A stretch of DNA of 64,000 bases from Hippea sp. KM1 (GTDB lineage: Bacteria > Campylobacterota_A > Desulfurellia > Desulfurellales > Hippeaceae), in the NCBI RefSeq assembly GCF_000526195.1, contig NZ_JAFP01000001.1, forward strand, positions 1,622,001 to 1,686,000, written 5' to 3'. The notes under the pieces were generated by a model, which was not told the DNA's origin, ran no database searches, and worked only from the letters and a program-made list of their open reading frames with translations. Shown piece after piece: positions 1 through 9,400 of this stretch; positions within the stretch are counted from its first letter, which is position 1; each line of letters starts with the position of its first letter. Both the position numbers and the translations under genes were made by a program.

Positions 1-1
1 T

Positions 2-211
2 GAGTTAGTAAGGCTAATACCTTATTCAAGCAATTACAAACACTTAGAGGGCAACGCCGATGCCCATATCCAGGCCTCATTAATCGGCAACAGCGTTAGT
101 GTAATAATCGAAAACGGCAAACTCGTCTTAGGCAGATGGCAGGGTATATTCTTTATGGAATTCGACGGACCAAGAAACAGGGAATTCTATATAAAAATCA
201 TAGAGGGGTGA
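2..211 (+). CDS. YjbQ/UPF0047 family protein, 3' end
   Basis: The window opens inside this gene; 69 codons and the TGA stop are visible. The peptide contains NADAHIQASLIG, then GRWQGIFFMEFDGPR, and ends YIKIIEG. This is the conserved C-terminal half of the UPF0047/YjbQ family, small beta proteins that have been linked to thiamine-phosphate synthase activity. The stop lies 4 bases before the phosphoglycerate mutase start, so the two are probably co-transcribed. The N-terminal half is outside the window, and the physiological function is uncertain even for the family. Confidence 0.85.
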   Translation, partial: ELVRLIPYSSNYKHLEGNADAHIQASLIGNSVSVIIENGKLVLGRWQGIFFMEFDGPRNREFYIKIIEG

Positions 212-215
212 TTGA

Positions 216-1373
216 ATGAAATACATGATACTGTTAGGCGACGGCATGGCTGATTGGCCTATTGAGGAGTTGGGCGGCAAAACACCGTTGGAGTATGCAA
301 ACACACCCAATATGGACATAATAGCATCGGGCATAAAGGGTAGGCTAAAGACCGTGCCTGAGGGGATGCATCCGGGCAGCGATGTGGCAAATATGAGCGT
401 GTTGGGTTATGACCCAAAGCTGTATTACACAGGAAGGGCTCCGCTTGAGGCCATCAGCAAGGATATAGAGATGGATAAAGACGATGTGGCATACAGATGC
501 AACTTTGTATTCATAGAAGACGGCATAATGAAGGATTTTTCAGCCGGCCATATACCGACGGATAAATCAAGTAAACTCATAGAACTCCTAAACGAGCAGC
601 TAAAGGAGGACGGCATAGAGTTCTATGCAGGTGTAAGCTACAGAAACCTCATGATCTGGCGAGGAGGAAAAACCGATATAACGACACCGCCTCATGATAT
701 ATCCGACCAAAACATAGACAAGCACCTACCCAAAGGAGAGGCAAAAGAAAAACTCATATCCATAATGGACAAAGCCAAAGAAATCCTAAAAAACAACACC
801 ATCCACCCAAAGGCCAATGCGATATGGCTGTGGGGTGAGGGTAAAAAACCGTCTATGCCGCTATTTAAGGATGAGTTTGGCAAGGACGGTTGCATGATCA
901 GCGCCGTCGATCTGATGGTGGGCATAGGCAAACTAACAGGCATGTTTATACCACAGATAGAGGGCCTGACCGGCTTTTTGGATACGAACTTTGAGGGCAA
1001 GATAGATGCAACCTTTGAGTTCTTGCAAAACGGGGGCGATTTTGTCTATCTCCATGTTGAGGCAACGGATGAGGCAGGGCACATGGGGGATGTTGAGAAA
1101 AAGATAGAAGCTATAGAGTTGTTCGACAAAAAGATAGTAGGTGAGGCTATAAAAAGATCGGACAGCTTGAACGATGAACTAAGAATAGCCGTTTTGCCGG
1201 ACCATCCAACACCCATAAAGATAAAAACACACTCGGCCGAGGCTGTCCCGTTTGCCGTATGGGATTCAAAAAACCCCAAAAGAGCCGATTCATATACAGA
1301 GGCGTCTTGTAAAAACGGGCTATTTATCGAAAACGGGCATGAGTTTATAAGGAGGATGTTGTTTAAGGAGTAA
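216..1373 (+). CDS. apgM: 2,3-bisphosphoglycerate-independent phosphoglycerate mutase, archaeal type
   Basis: Interconverts 3-phosphoglycerate and 2-phosphoglycerate in cytosolic glycolysis/gluconeogenesis. The 385-aa protein starts with the alkaline-phosphatase-superfamily metal motif (LLGDGMADWP). It continues with LGGKTPLEYANTPNMD and HPGSDVANMSVLGYDP, where Ser in GSDVANMS is the expected phosphoserine position. Metal ligands recur near the C-terminus in HVEATDEAGHMGD and LPDHPTP. This is the ApgM family common in archaea and some anaerobes, shorter than the roughly 510-aa bacterial GpmI. It starts 4 bases after the YjbQ-family stop and is followed 2 bases later by a small unknown gene. 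It complements the gapA-pgk-tpiA operon 2 kb downstream. Confidence 0.93.
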   Translation: MKYMILLGDGMADWPIEELGGKTPLEYANTPNMDIIASGIKGRLKTVPEGMHPGSDVANMSVLGYDPKLYYTGRAPLEAISKDIEMDKDDVAYRCNFVFIEDGIMKDFSAGHIPTDKSSKLIELLNEQLKEDGIEFYAGVSYRNLMIWRGGKTDITTPPHDISDQNIDKHLPKGEAKEKLISIMDKAKEILKNNTIHPKANAIWLWGEGKKPSMPLFKDEFGKDGCMISAVDLMVGIGKLTGMFIPQIEGLTGFLDTNFEGKIDATFEFLQNGGDFVYLHVEATDEAGHMGDVEKKIEAIELFDKKIVGEAIKRSDSLNDELRIAVLPDHPTPIKIKTHSAEAVPFAVWDSKNPKRADSYTEASCKNGLFIENGHEFIRRMLFKE

Positions 1374-1375
1374 TC

Positions 1376-1630
1376 ATGGTTGGACCAATTGACATTCAGA
1401 ATGTCATATTGAACGCAACTGCCCAGAGCCAGCTAAATCAAAACCCGCTCTCCCAGGCTGCGGCCGCCGAATCCTTCAAGGGCATCATAGAAACAAAGGA
1501 AAAAGAGGAAAAAACAACAAAAGTGGAAGAGACGGAAAACTCCACCTCCAACACCATCGAGAAAGATAAACACCAAGAAAAGAAGAGGGCGCAGCAGAAA
1601 AAGGAAGGGCACATAGACTTAAGGGCTTAG
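1376..1630 (+). CDS. Small charged protein of unknown function
   Basis: 84 aa, starting 2 bases after the apgM stop (TAATCATG), so translation is probably coupled. Residues 1-40 are Gln/Asn/Ala-rich with a hydrophobic pattern (PIDIQNVILNATAQSQ). Residues 40-78 are very rich in Lys and Glu and look disordered. The C-terminus is a compact GHIDLRA tail. I recall similar short proteins with a basic, charged middle and a G-x-x-(I/V)-D-(L/V) tail in deltaproteobacterial-type genomes, but I know no function. The stop overlaps that of the convergent glycosyltransferase gene by 4 bases. No signal peptide or membrane segment is visible. Confidence 0.7.
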   Translation: MVGPIDIQNVILNATAQSQLNQNPLSQAAAAESFKGIIETKEKEEKTTKVEETENSTSNTIEKDKHQEKKRAQQKKEGHIDLRA

Positions 1631-2913
1631 TGTATAGATTTTATCATCAAAGTATTGTTTCTAAGAATAAGGTCAAATCGGGGCTTAAGATACGGTTTAT
1701 CGATACAATAAAAATAGAAGTATGCCCTCTGGAGATCTCCTAAATTAACCATTCTTACATTACCTATACTTTTAACCTTCTTACAATAACTTTCATACAC
1801 CGAAGGAGAAAAGCCCTCTCTAAAGGGATGGTGAAAGGGTTTTTTGTAAACAATACCGCCAATAAGAAATAGGACACCCACCACCAAAAAGAACTCAACA
1901 GCGTATTTATCTATATTAAGTCTTTTTAGCCCTATAACGCAAAAAATCGCTGCTATAGGATACAGGTAATAAAGATACCTTGTAAATTTCTCATGCGGCA
2001 CATTTATCAGCACAAACACAAAAAAGATATAAACGCCAAACAAATACCAAAGTTCCTTTTTATAAACTCCATCTTTAAAATAATAAACCAAACCTAAAAT
2101 AAAAAACGGCAAACCGGGCCAAAACCGAGAAAGCAACCTTCCAAAATAAAACAGATAATCCCTTTTATCACCCTCAGATAGAGTCCCTGTGATTCTTGCC
2201 AATATCTGATTACCAACAAATTCCTTATAAAAAGCCTTATTCTCAAAAAATTGATAAGCATACCAGGGAAAAGCCATAACAAAAGCCAGGATTATTCCAA
2301 TAAAAAAGCGGATACTCAAAAACGAGAAATCCCTTTTTAAGAGTTTCCAGATAACAAAAACAGATATACCTATCAAGCCTATAGGCCCTTTGGTTAATAT
2401 ACCAAGACCCAATGGAACTCCCGACAATATATATCTGCCCTTTATCAACAAATAAAGATTTAGCAATATGAAAAAGGTAACAATACTTTCCATTCTAACA
2501 ATACTGCTAAGCCTTATTACATGAAAATTAACTATAAAAAACATTGATGCCAGAAATGCATCCCTATCATCATCAAAAACGGTTTTTGATAAATAAAAAA
2601 CCATTATACCATCAAAAATGGCAAACAATGCAGGGAAAAACCTGGCAGCAAAAGCCGAAATACCAAAGATTTTGTATGAAAAAGCTATGAGCCAAAAATA
2701 TAGAGGAGGTTTTTTTAGATAAGGTTCACCTGCAAGATACAGATTAAACCAATTATCGCCAAATAGAAGCCCCTTTGCCACTGCTGCATGTTTAAGCGAA
2801 TCGCCGCTCAAATACGGATCCCAGCTTCTCATAAAGAAAAAGATAGCTCCAATTACAACTATAACAGACACATAGAAATATCTCTCGTTTATGCTGAGCT
2901 TCTTTTCTATCAT
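1627..2913 (-). CDS. ArnT-like glycosyltransferase (GT39/PMT family), membrane protein
   Basis: A 428-aa polytopic membrane protein with about 10-12 hydrophobic segments. After the first membrane segment comes the periplasmic acidic motif SGDSLKHAAVAKGL. Then follow YLKKPPLYFWL and RFFPALFAI, the signature of dolichyl-phosphate-mannose mannosyltransferase/ArnT enzymes that move a sugar from a polyprenyl-phosphate carrier to lipid A or protein. The central part reads GLGILTKGPIG and FPWYAYQF, also typical of ArnT homologues. Two start codons stand together (TTG at 2916, ATG at 2913); I chose ATG. The gene is monocistronic and convergent with the small gene before it. The acceptor cannot be told from sequence. 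Confidence 0.85.
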   Translation of the reverse strand: MIEKKLSINERYFYVSVIVVIGAIFFFMRSWDPYLSGDSLKHAAVAKGLLFGDNWFNLYLAGEPYLKKPPLYFWLIAFSYKIFGISAFAARFFPALFAIFDGIMVFYLSKTVFDDDRDAFLASMFFIVNFHVIRLSSIVRMESIVTFFILLNLYLLIKGRYILSGVPLGLGILTKGPIGLIGISVFVIWKLLKRDFSFLSIRFFIGIILAFVMAFPWYAYQFFENKAFYKEFVGNQILARITGTLSEGDKRDYLFYFGRLLSRFWPGLPFFILGLVYYFKDGVYKKELWYLFGVYIFFVFVLINVPHEKFTRYLYYLYPIAAIFCVIGLKRLNIDKYAVEFFLVVGVLFLIGGIVYKKPFHHPFREGFSPSVYESYCKKVKSIGNVRMVNLGDLQRAYFYFYCIDKPYLKPRFDLILRNNTLMIKSIH

Positions 2914-2963
2914 CAAGAGGCCTTTTAATGAATTAAAAAAGACATGAAGTTCCCAGCAAAAAA

Positions 2964-3040
<77 letters not shown>

Positions 3041-3048
3041 GCAACCAA

Positions 3049-3126
3049 TGGTCGGGGTGAGTGGACTTGAACCACCGACCCCCTGCTCCCAAGGCAGGTG
3101 CGCTAACCAAACTGCGCTACACCCCG
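3049..3126 (-). tRNA. tRNA-Pro (anticodon TGG)
   Basis: Minus-strand cloverleaf with acceptor CGGGGTG/CACCCCG, D arm GCGC/GCGC, anticodon stem CCTGC/GCAGG with loop CTTGGGA, T arm GGTGG-TTCAAGT-CCACT, and an encoded CCA. It is the first gene of a Pro-Arg tRNA transcript from the promoter at 3137-3165. Confidence 0.97.
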
Positions 3127-3136
3127 ACTGCGCAAT

Positions 3137-3165
3137 TTATTATCACAAAAGCCGACAGAATTCAA
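3137..3165 (-). promoter_or_regulatory. sigma70-type promoter for tRNA-Pro/tRNA-Arg
   Basis: On the minus strand TTGAAT (3160-3165) and TAATAA (3137-3142) are separated by 17 bases. The predicted transcription start is a few bases before tRNA-Pro. It is divergent from the promoter of the Gln/Glu tRNA pair. Confidence 0.65.
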
Positions 3166-3198
3166 TAAAAAAATATGACAAAAGCCTGGATAAAAATC

Positions 3199-3226
3199 TT
3201 GACTTTTAACTTTAAAACTGTAAAAT
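3199..3226 (+). promoter_or_regulatory. sigma70-type promoter for tRNA-Gln/tRNA-Glu
   Basis: TTGACT (3199-3204), a 16-base spacer and TAAAAT (3221-3226). The predicted start is about 5 bases before the mature 5' end of tRNA-Gln. Confidence 0.7.
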
Positions 3227-3237
3227 CCCACCAGGTT

Positions 3238-3311
3238 TGGGATGTCGTCTAACGGTAGGACAGCGGACTCTGGATCCGCGAGTCGGGGTTCGAATCCCTG
3301 CATCCCAGCCA
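3238..3311 (+). tRNA. tRNA-Gln (anticodon CTG)
   Basis: Cloverleaf with acceptor TGGGATG/CATCCCA, anticodon stem GCGGA/TCCGC with loop CTCTGGA, T arm TCGGGG-TTCGAAT-CCCTG, and an encoded GCCA end. The weak U1-A72-type acceptor start (TGGG...) is typical of bacterial tRNA-Gln. It reads CAG codons; a TTG isoacceptor must lie elsewhere to read CAA. Confidence 0.95.
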
Positions 3312-3322
3312 TTATTGATTGT

Positions 3323-3397
<75 letters not shown>

Positions 3398-3434
3398 TTT
3401 TTTTATTTTCTTCTCTCCTGCAGGGTGCAAATGC

Positions 3435-3462
3435 TTGAAAAAATAGGATTTTTATGTATACT
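3435..3462 (+). promoter_or_regulatory. sigma70-type promoter of the gapA operon
   Basis: TTGAAA (3435-3440), a 16-base spacer and TATACT (3457-3462). The predicted start near 3470 leaves a short leader carrying a strong GGAGGT ribosome site before the gapA ATG. Confidence 0.7.
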
Positions 3463-3466
3463 GTAG

Positions 3467-4503
<1,037 letters not shown>

Positions 4504-4504
<1 letters not shown>

Positions 4505-5682
4505 TGAGGTTTATAAACGACATCGATATAAAGGGCAAAAGGGTCTTTATACGGTGTGATTTCAATGTCCCGATGGACGAGAACGGCAACATTACAGATG
4601 ACAACAGGATCAGGGCAGCCCTTCCCACGATACAGTACGCCATAGACAACAAGGCCAAGGTTATACTGGCAAGCCATCTTGGAAGGCCAAAGGGTAAGCC
4701 CAACCCGAAATACTCGCTAAAGGCTGTAGCCAAAAGGCTATCAACGCTGCTCGATAAGGATGTAGTATTCATCGAGGACTTTAAGCAGCAGAAGGATCTA
4801 ATAGAAAAGCTAAACAACGGTGATGTTGCCCTCCTTGAGAACTTAAGGTTCCATCCGGGTGAGGAGGAAAACTCAGAGGCATTCGCCAAAGAGCTCCTTG
4901 AGTTGTTTGATGTCTATGTAAACGACGCCTTTGGTGTATGCCACAGAAAACACGCCTCGGTTTATGCATTGCCTAAGCTTGCCCCAATAACCGTGGGCGG
5001 ATTCCTCCTAAAGAAGGAATTGGATTACTTCGACAAGATATTCACCATTAAGGATAAACCCTTTGTGGCCGTCATAGGTGGTGCAAAGGTCTCAGGCAAG
5101 CTTGACTGCCTAATCAACCTGATCGACAAAGCCGACAAGCTTATAATCGGCGGGGCTCAGGCGTTCACATTCCTAAAGGCGCTGGGCTATGAAACAGGCA
5201 AAAGCCTTGTGGAGGATGATCTGATAGACGAGGCTAAAAGGATCATGGAAAAGGCAAAAGAGAGGGGTGTTAGATTCTATTTACCGGTGGACTTTGTCTG
5301 CTCTTCATCAATCGAGGATAAAACCCCTAAAGGGGTCTTTACCTATCAGGAGATCCCGACTGATTTAATGGGGCTTGACATAGGCCCTGCTTCTGTAGAA
5401 CTATTCAAAGAGGCCCTGCAGGATGCCAGGGTTGTTGTCTGGAACGGCCCGATGGGCGTCTTTGAGGTCAATGCGTTTGCTAAAGGGACAAACGAGATAG
5501 CAAAGGCAATAGGCAAATTGAACGCACTAAGCGTGGTAGGGGGTGGAGATACGGCAGAGGCTGTGGAAAAGGCCGGCGAGAGCCATAACATGAGCTATAT
5601 CTCGACCGGCGGGGGTGCTTCACTAAAACTGTTAGAGGGCAAAACATTGCCCGCTATAGAGGTATTGGAGAGTAAATCATGA
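4504..5682 (+). CDS. pgk: Phosphoglycerate kinase
   Basis: Transfers phosphate between 1,3-bisphosphoglycerate and ADP. The 392-aa protein contains the substrate motif RCDFNVPMDENG, SHLGRPKG, LLENLRFHPGEE, the hinge VIGGAKVSGKL and the nucleotide motifs WNGPMGVFE and VVGGGDTAEAV. The ATG at 4504 overlaps the gapA stop in TGATGA; a GTG directly before it (4501) is a possible but less likely start. It is monofunctional in size, without the triosephosphate isomerase fusion seen in some thermophiles, since tpiA follows as a separate gene. Confidence 0.98.
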
Positions 5683-6413
5683 TGAGAAATATCATTGCAG
5701 CCAACTGGAAGATGCACTTCGATTTAGACACCGCTATTCAGACGGCCCTTCAGATGAAAGAGGAGTTAAACGGCTTTAACGATGTTGAGCTGATCGTATG
5801 CCCCAGCTTTGTGTTCCTTCATCCATTAAGCAGCATATTGAGAAGCAGCAACATAAAATTAGGAGGGCAAAACCTATACTTTGAGGATAAAGGCGCCTTT
5901 ACCGGTGAGGTATCGGCAGGTATGCTAAAAAGCGTGGGTTGTGAGTATGTGATAATAGGCCATTCGGAAAGAAGGCACATATTTTCAGAAAAAGACATAG
6001 ACATCCAGAAAAAGGTAAGGAAGGCCTTGGAATACAACCTAAAACCCATCCTGTGCATAGGAGAGACGCTTAAACAGAGAAAGGAGAACAAGGCCTTTGA
6101 TGTTGTCGAAAGGCAGATAGTATCGGCCTTAGACGGTGTGGATTTAAGCAAGGTAATAGTCGCATACGAGCCTGTCTGGGCCATAGGCACAGGCGTTGCA
6201 GCAGATAGGCAGACGGTGGAGGAGATGCACAACTTTGTATCCAATCTGCTGGACGATGTTCCGATACTATACGGGGGCAGTGTAAAACCAGAAAACTCTT
6301 ACGAATTAGCAACGATAAACAGCGTTAATGGATTTTTGGTTGGAACAGCCAGCTTAAAAACGGATAGCTTTAAAAAAATAATTGAGGAATTCAAGAAAGC
6401 CAAGGAGGATTAG
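5679..6413 (+). CDS. tpiA: Triosephosphate isomerase
   Basis: Interconverts dihydroxyacetone phosphate and glyceraldehyde 3-phosphate. The 244-aa TIM barrel shows AANWKMH (catalytic Lys), GHSERR (catalytic His), YEPVWAIGTG (catalytic Glu and the mobile loop) and LYGGSVKPEN near the C-terminus. The start overlaps the pgk stop (TCATGATG); the first of two adjacent ATGs is used because it lies 8 bases after GGAG. The stop is directly followed by the secG ATG. Third gene of the glycolytic operon. Confidence 0.98.
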   Translation: MMRNIIAANWKMHFDLDTAIQTALQMKEELNGFNDVELIVCPSFVFLHPLSSILRSSNIKLGGQNLYFEDKGAFTGEVSAGMLKSVGCEYVIIGHSERRHIFSEKDIDIQKKVRKALEYNLKPILCIGETLKQRKENKAFDVVERQIVSALDGVDLSKVIVAYEPVWAIGTGVAADRQTVEEMHNFVSNLLDDVPILYGGSVKPENSYELATINSVNGFLVGTASLKTDSFKKIIEEFKKAKED

Positions 6414-6734
6414 ATGCTAACATTGATGGTAATACTTCAGATAATTTTGGGAGTGTTGCTTGTAGGTCTCATACTGCTGCAAAAAGGAAAAGGAGCAGAG
6501 ATGGGCGTGGCCTTTGGAACGGGGGCTGCCGATACACTATTTGGCCCAACGGGTGCCATGAGCCTATTGGCCAAAATAACATGGGGTCTGGCATTTGTGT
6601 TTATGCTTAACTCCATAGGCATATCATACATCATCTATAAATCGAATACCTCGTCTATAACATCTAACATGCCAACGACACAGACAAGCCCTGCACCCAT
6701 TTCTAACCCGAAGACAAAACCCATAACAAAATAG
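6414..6734 (+). CDS. secG: Protein translocase subunit SecG
   Basis: Small accessory subunit of the SecYEG inner-membrane channel. The 106-aa protein has two membrane segments (about residues 2-22 and 52-75) joined by the conserved loop LLQKGKGAEMG...GAADTLFGPTG, the signature of SecG. A Ser/Thr/Pro-rich tail of about 30 residues follows. AGGAGG lies inside the end of tpiA, 4 bases before the ATG. Linkage of tpiA to secG is widespread in bacteria. Confidence 0.95.
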   Translation: MLTLMVILQIILGVLLVGLILLQKGKGAEMGVAFGTGAADTLFGPTGAMSLLAKITWGLAFVFMLNSIGISYIIYKSNTSSITSNMPTTQTSPAPISNPKTKPITK

Positions 6735-6737
6735 GCA

Positions 6738-8267
6738 ATGAAAAGGCTTCTGCTGCTCATACTCCCCTTTTTCATAGTCCATCTTGCGGAAGCCTCAACT
6801 GTCTATTTCTCTTTGGGGGCAAATCCCAAACGCTTTATACCGTTTCTTGCCATCGATTCATCCAGCGGTGAGATCTCCTCTTACATATTCAACGGATTGT
6901 TAAAACTCAACAAAGACATGGACATAGTGGGTGATTTAGCAAGGGATTTCAAGATAGAAGACAACGGCAAAAGGATAGTTTTTCACCTAAGAAGAAACAT
7001 CTATTGGCAGGACGGCAAAAAATTTACATCCAGGGATGTCATATTTACATACAAGCTCATCACAGACCCCAAAACACCGACACCGTATGCAGGCAAATAC
7101 AAGATAATAAAGAAAATATACGCCCCGGATAATTATACGGTCGTCGTTGAATACCCATACCCCTTTAAACCAGCTCTGTATTCATGGATGATGGGGATAG
7201 TGCCCGAACACATACTAAAACACACCAAAAACATAGCAACAGACCCGTTTAATAGAAAACCAATAGGCACAGGGCCTTATATATTGAGTCAATGGAAGAA
7301 TGCACAATTCGTAAAGCTAAAGGCGTTTGATAAATACTTCTTGCACAAGCCAAATATAGACAGGGTTATATACAAAATCATACCAGACCAAACAACGGCT
7401 CTGCTTGAGTTAAAAAACGGCAAATTGGATATGCTATCGCTAACCCCATTGCAATACAAATACGAATTCTCATCGGATCTGAAAAAGAGATACAAGATAT
7501 ACCTTGAGCCGTCTTCATCATACACATTCTTGGGATTCAACCTTAAGCTTGACATGTTTAAGGATATAAGGGTAAGAAAGGCCATATGCATGGCAATAGA
7601 CAGGCAACAGATAAGAAAAACAATACTGTTTGGATTTGGAAGGGTGGCAGACTCCATCTATCCTGCAAACTCGCCTTACTTCAACAACAAGCTCATCTGC
7701 AACTACAACCCCAAGATGGCAAAAAAGCTCCTAAAAGAGGCGGGGTATATCTTAAAAAGAGACGGCTTTTTATACAAAAACGGCCGCAAGTTCACATTTA
7801 CACTATACACAAACCAGGGCAATACACAAAGAAAGTATGCAGCCATCATGATACAGCAATACCTAAGAAAGATAGGCATAGACATGAAGATAAGGATAAT
7901 GGAGTGGCAGGCGTTTTTAAACATGGTAAACGAAAGGCATTTTGATGCCATAATACTCGGATGGCAACTGGGGGCAGACCCGGATCAATACTCACTCTGG
8001 CATTCAAAAAGCGACTTCAAAGGGGGGTTTAATTTTGTCGGCTTCCACAACAAAGAGGTTGATAAACTCATAGAAAAAGCAAGAACCACATTCGATAAAG
8101 ACAAAAGCAAAAGCATCTATAAAAAAATCAACGACCTCATAGTCAATCAATTCCCTTACATATTCCTTTACTATCCAACATCCATAACGGCCGTTAATCG
8201 CAATATCAAGGGGATAAAACCGGCCAAGGCAGGCATAATGTACAACTTTATAGATTGGAGCTATTAA
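6738..8267 (+). CDS. ABC transporter substrate-binding protein, family 5 (peptide/nickel type)
   Basis: A 509-aa periplasmic solute receptor. Residues 1-19 form a signal peptide (MKRLLLLILPFF..., likely cleaved after AEA). The mature part has family-5 features: LARDFKIEDNGKRIVFHLR, WQDGKKFTSRDVIFTYKLI, GTGPYIL, DIRVRKAICMAIDRQQI and a C-terminal FPYIFLYYP. Relatives bind oligopeptides, dipeptides, opines or nickel; the ligand cannot be told here. It starts 3 bases after secG, so it may be expressed with the glycolytic operon. No permease or ATPase genes lie next to it, making it an orphan receptor in this window. Its stop overlaps that of a convergent ferredoxin gene. Confidence 0.9.
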   Translation: MKRLLLLILPFFIVHLAEASTVYFSLGANPKRFIPFLAIDSSSGEISSYIFNGLLKLNKDMDIVGDLARDFKIEDNGKRIVFHLRRNIYWQDGKKFTSRDVIFTYKLITDPKTPTPYAGKYKIIKKIYAPDNYTVVVEYPYPFKPALYSWMMGIVPEHILKHTKNIATDPFNRKPIGTGPYILSQWKNAQFVKLKAFDKYFLHKPNIDRVIYKIIPDQTTALLELKNGKLDMLSLTPLQYKYEFSSDLKKRYKIYLEPSSSYTFLGFNLKLDMFKDIRVRKAICMAIDRQQIRKTILFGFGRVADSIYPANSPYFNNKLICNYNPKMAKKLLKEAGYILKRDGFLYKNGRKFTFTLYTNQGNTQRKYAAIMIQQYLRKIGIDMKIRIMEWQAFLNMVNERHFDAIILGWQLGADPDQYSLWHSKSDFKGGFNFVGFHNKEVDKLIEKARTTFDKDKSKSIYKKINDLIVNQFPYIFLYYPTSITAVNRNIKGIKPAKAGIMYNFIDWSY

Positions 8268-8680
8268 ATATCGCTATCCAGACTCATGGCCTTAACAGGG
8301 CAAACCTTCACGCAATAGCCGCATGCGATACATCTATCTTTATACAGCTCAACCCTCATAGTCTTTCTATCCTCAATGGTTAAAGCCTGGGTCGGACAGA
8401 CGGCAACACAGAATCCGCAGTGATAGCAGCTGTCTTCATCCCTCTTTATGCTCTCCTCAACAAATGTCAGCTCAACCCCGTTTTCCTTTAGATAATCTAT
8501 GCCCTTATAGAACGACTCATCGTTTCCGGAAATCTCCAGCGTCAAAACACCTTCCTTTCTGGGAAATATATTGGCCTTCATTATGTTAAAGGTCAGATCG
8601 TATTTTTTGCAAATATCAGAGATAAGCGGCTTATCCGCTATATCCTTAGGGAATCTCAAAACCACCTTCTTAGAAATCAT
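8264..8680 (-). CDS. NIL-domain 2[4Fe-4S] ferredoxin, homocysteine-synthesis partner
   Basis: 138 aa. Residues 1-75 match a NIL domain (VVLRFPKDIADKPLISDICKKYDL), a ligand-binding fold also found on methionine ABC ATPases. Residues 84-133 hold two [4Fe-4S] motifs, CYHCGFCVAVCP and CIACGYCVKVCP. In methanogens such a protein (MA1822 type) works with a DUF39/COG1900 protein in forming homocysteine from aspartate semialdehyde and a sulfur donor. That partner and UPF0280 are directly upstream here, so I infer the same role, with the ferredoxin supplying electrons. AAGGAGG precedes the ATG. Last gene of the triad. Confidence 0.88.
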   Translation of the reverse strand: MISKKVVLRFPKDIADKPLISDICKKYDLTFNIMKANIFPRKEGVLTLEISGNDESFYKGIDYLKENGVELTFVEESIKRDEDSCYHCGFCVAVCPTQALTIEDRKTMRVELYKDRCIACGYCVKVCPVKAMSLDSDI

Positions 8681-8692
8681 CCATTTACCTCC

Positions 8693-9400
8693 TTACAAAA
8701 GCTTGATGTTGCCCCATATACCCATCTTTTTACCCTTTATAAACAAACACCCTTTTGCATTCCTGCTCTTTACAAACTCCATCGCCTTCTCTATATCGCC
8801 CTCGCTTTTTACCATATTGGCAGAGGCTGTGGCTAAAGCATCGGCTATAGCACAGTCCCCATCTATAACCATCGCCAGATCGGCCCTTCCCAAACTCAAA
8901 GACGGCCCTATGGTTGCACTGGATGAGCAGACACCCAGCCCGTCTTTACAATCCTTAATACCGATAGCAAGCCTATCCTTAAAGTGGGGGTTGGATGTAT
9001 AGACGCCTATCCTGGCTTCACGATCGAGCTTCAAAAAGATATCACCGCCGTTTTCCACCACACACTCCCTGCAGCTTTTAAGAATAAACCTTCCGATCGC
9101 CTCCGCCACGGCACCGGCAACGGCAGCCATCGGACCAACACCGGCAACGGCTGCAGCCTGTATCATCCTTTTTGCAACATACGGGGCACTCTTATCTTCC
9201 CCTATGGGCTTCAGCGATGTCAAAAACTCCCCTCTTTTTTCTATATAGGCCTCAAGAGAGCTCACAACATCCTTAAGCTTCAAAAATACATCAAACCTAT
9301 TATTTGAGCACGATTTTATAAAGAGATCGCTCTTTTTGTATGACACCTCAAAGGATTCAAACCCCTCAAGGTCGAATAGCTCCCTATAGACCCTTCTCAT
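8693..9400 (-). CDS. UPF0280 family (ApbE-like fold) protein
   Basis: A 235-aa protein with the UPF0280 pattern: SLKPIGEDKSAPYVAKRMIQAAAVAGVGPMAAVAGAVAE, then VVENGGDIFLKL, and GVCSSSATIGPSLSLGRAD towards the C-terminus. The fold is related to the FMN transferase ApbE. In Methanosarcina a member (MA1715) has been tied to the sulfide-to-homocysteine route. Here it lies between the NIL-ferredoxin gene (12-base gap) and the DUF39 gene (17-base overlap), which strongly supports a shared process. The exact biochemical job, whether cofactor attachment or sulfur handling, is unknown. Confidence 0.88.
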   Translation of the reverse strand: MRRVYRELFDLEGFESFEVSYKKSDLFIKSCSNNRFDVFLKLKDVVSSLEAYIEKRGEFLTSLKPIGEDKSAPYVAKRMIQAAAVAGVGPMAAVAGAVAEAIGRFILKSCRECVVENGGDIFLKLDREARIGVYTSNPHFKDRLAIGIKDCKDGLGVCSSSATIGPSLSLGRADLAMVIDGDCAIADALATASANMVKSEGDIEKAMEFVKSRNAKGCLFIKGKKMGIWGNIKLL

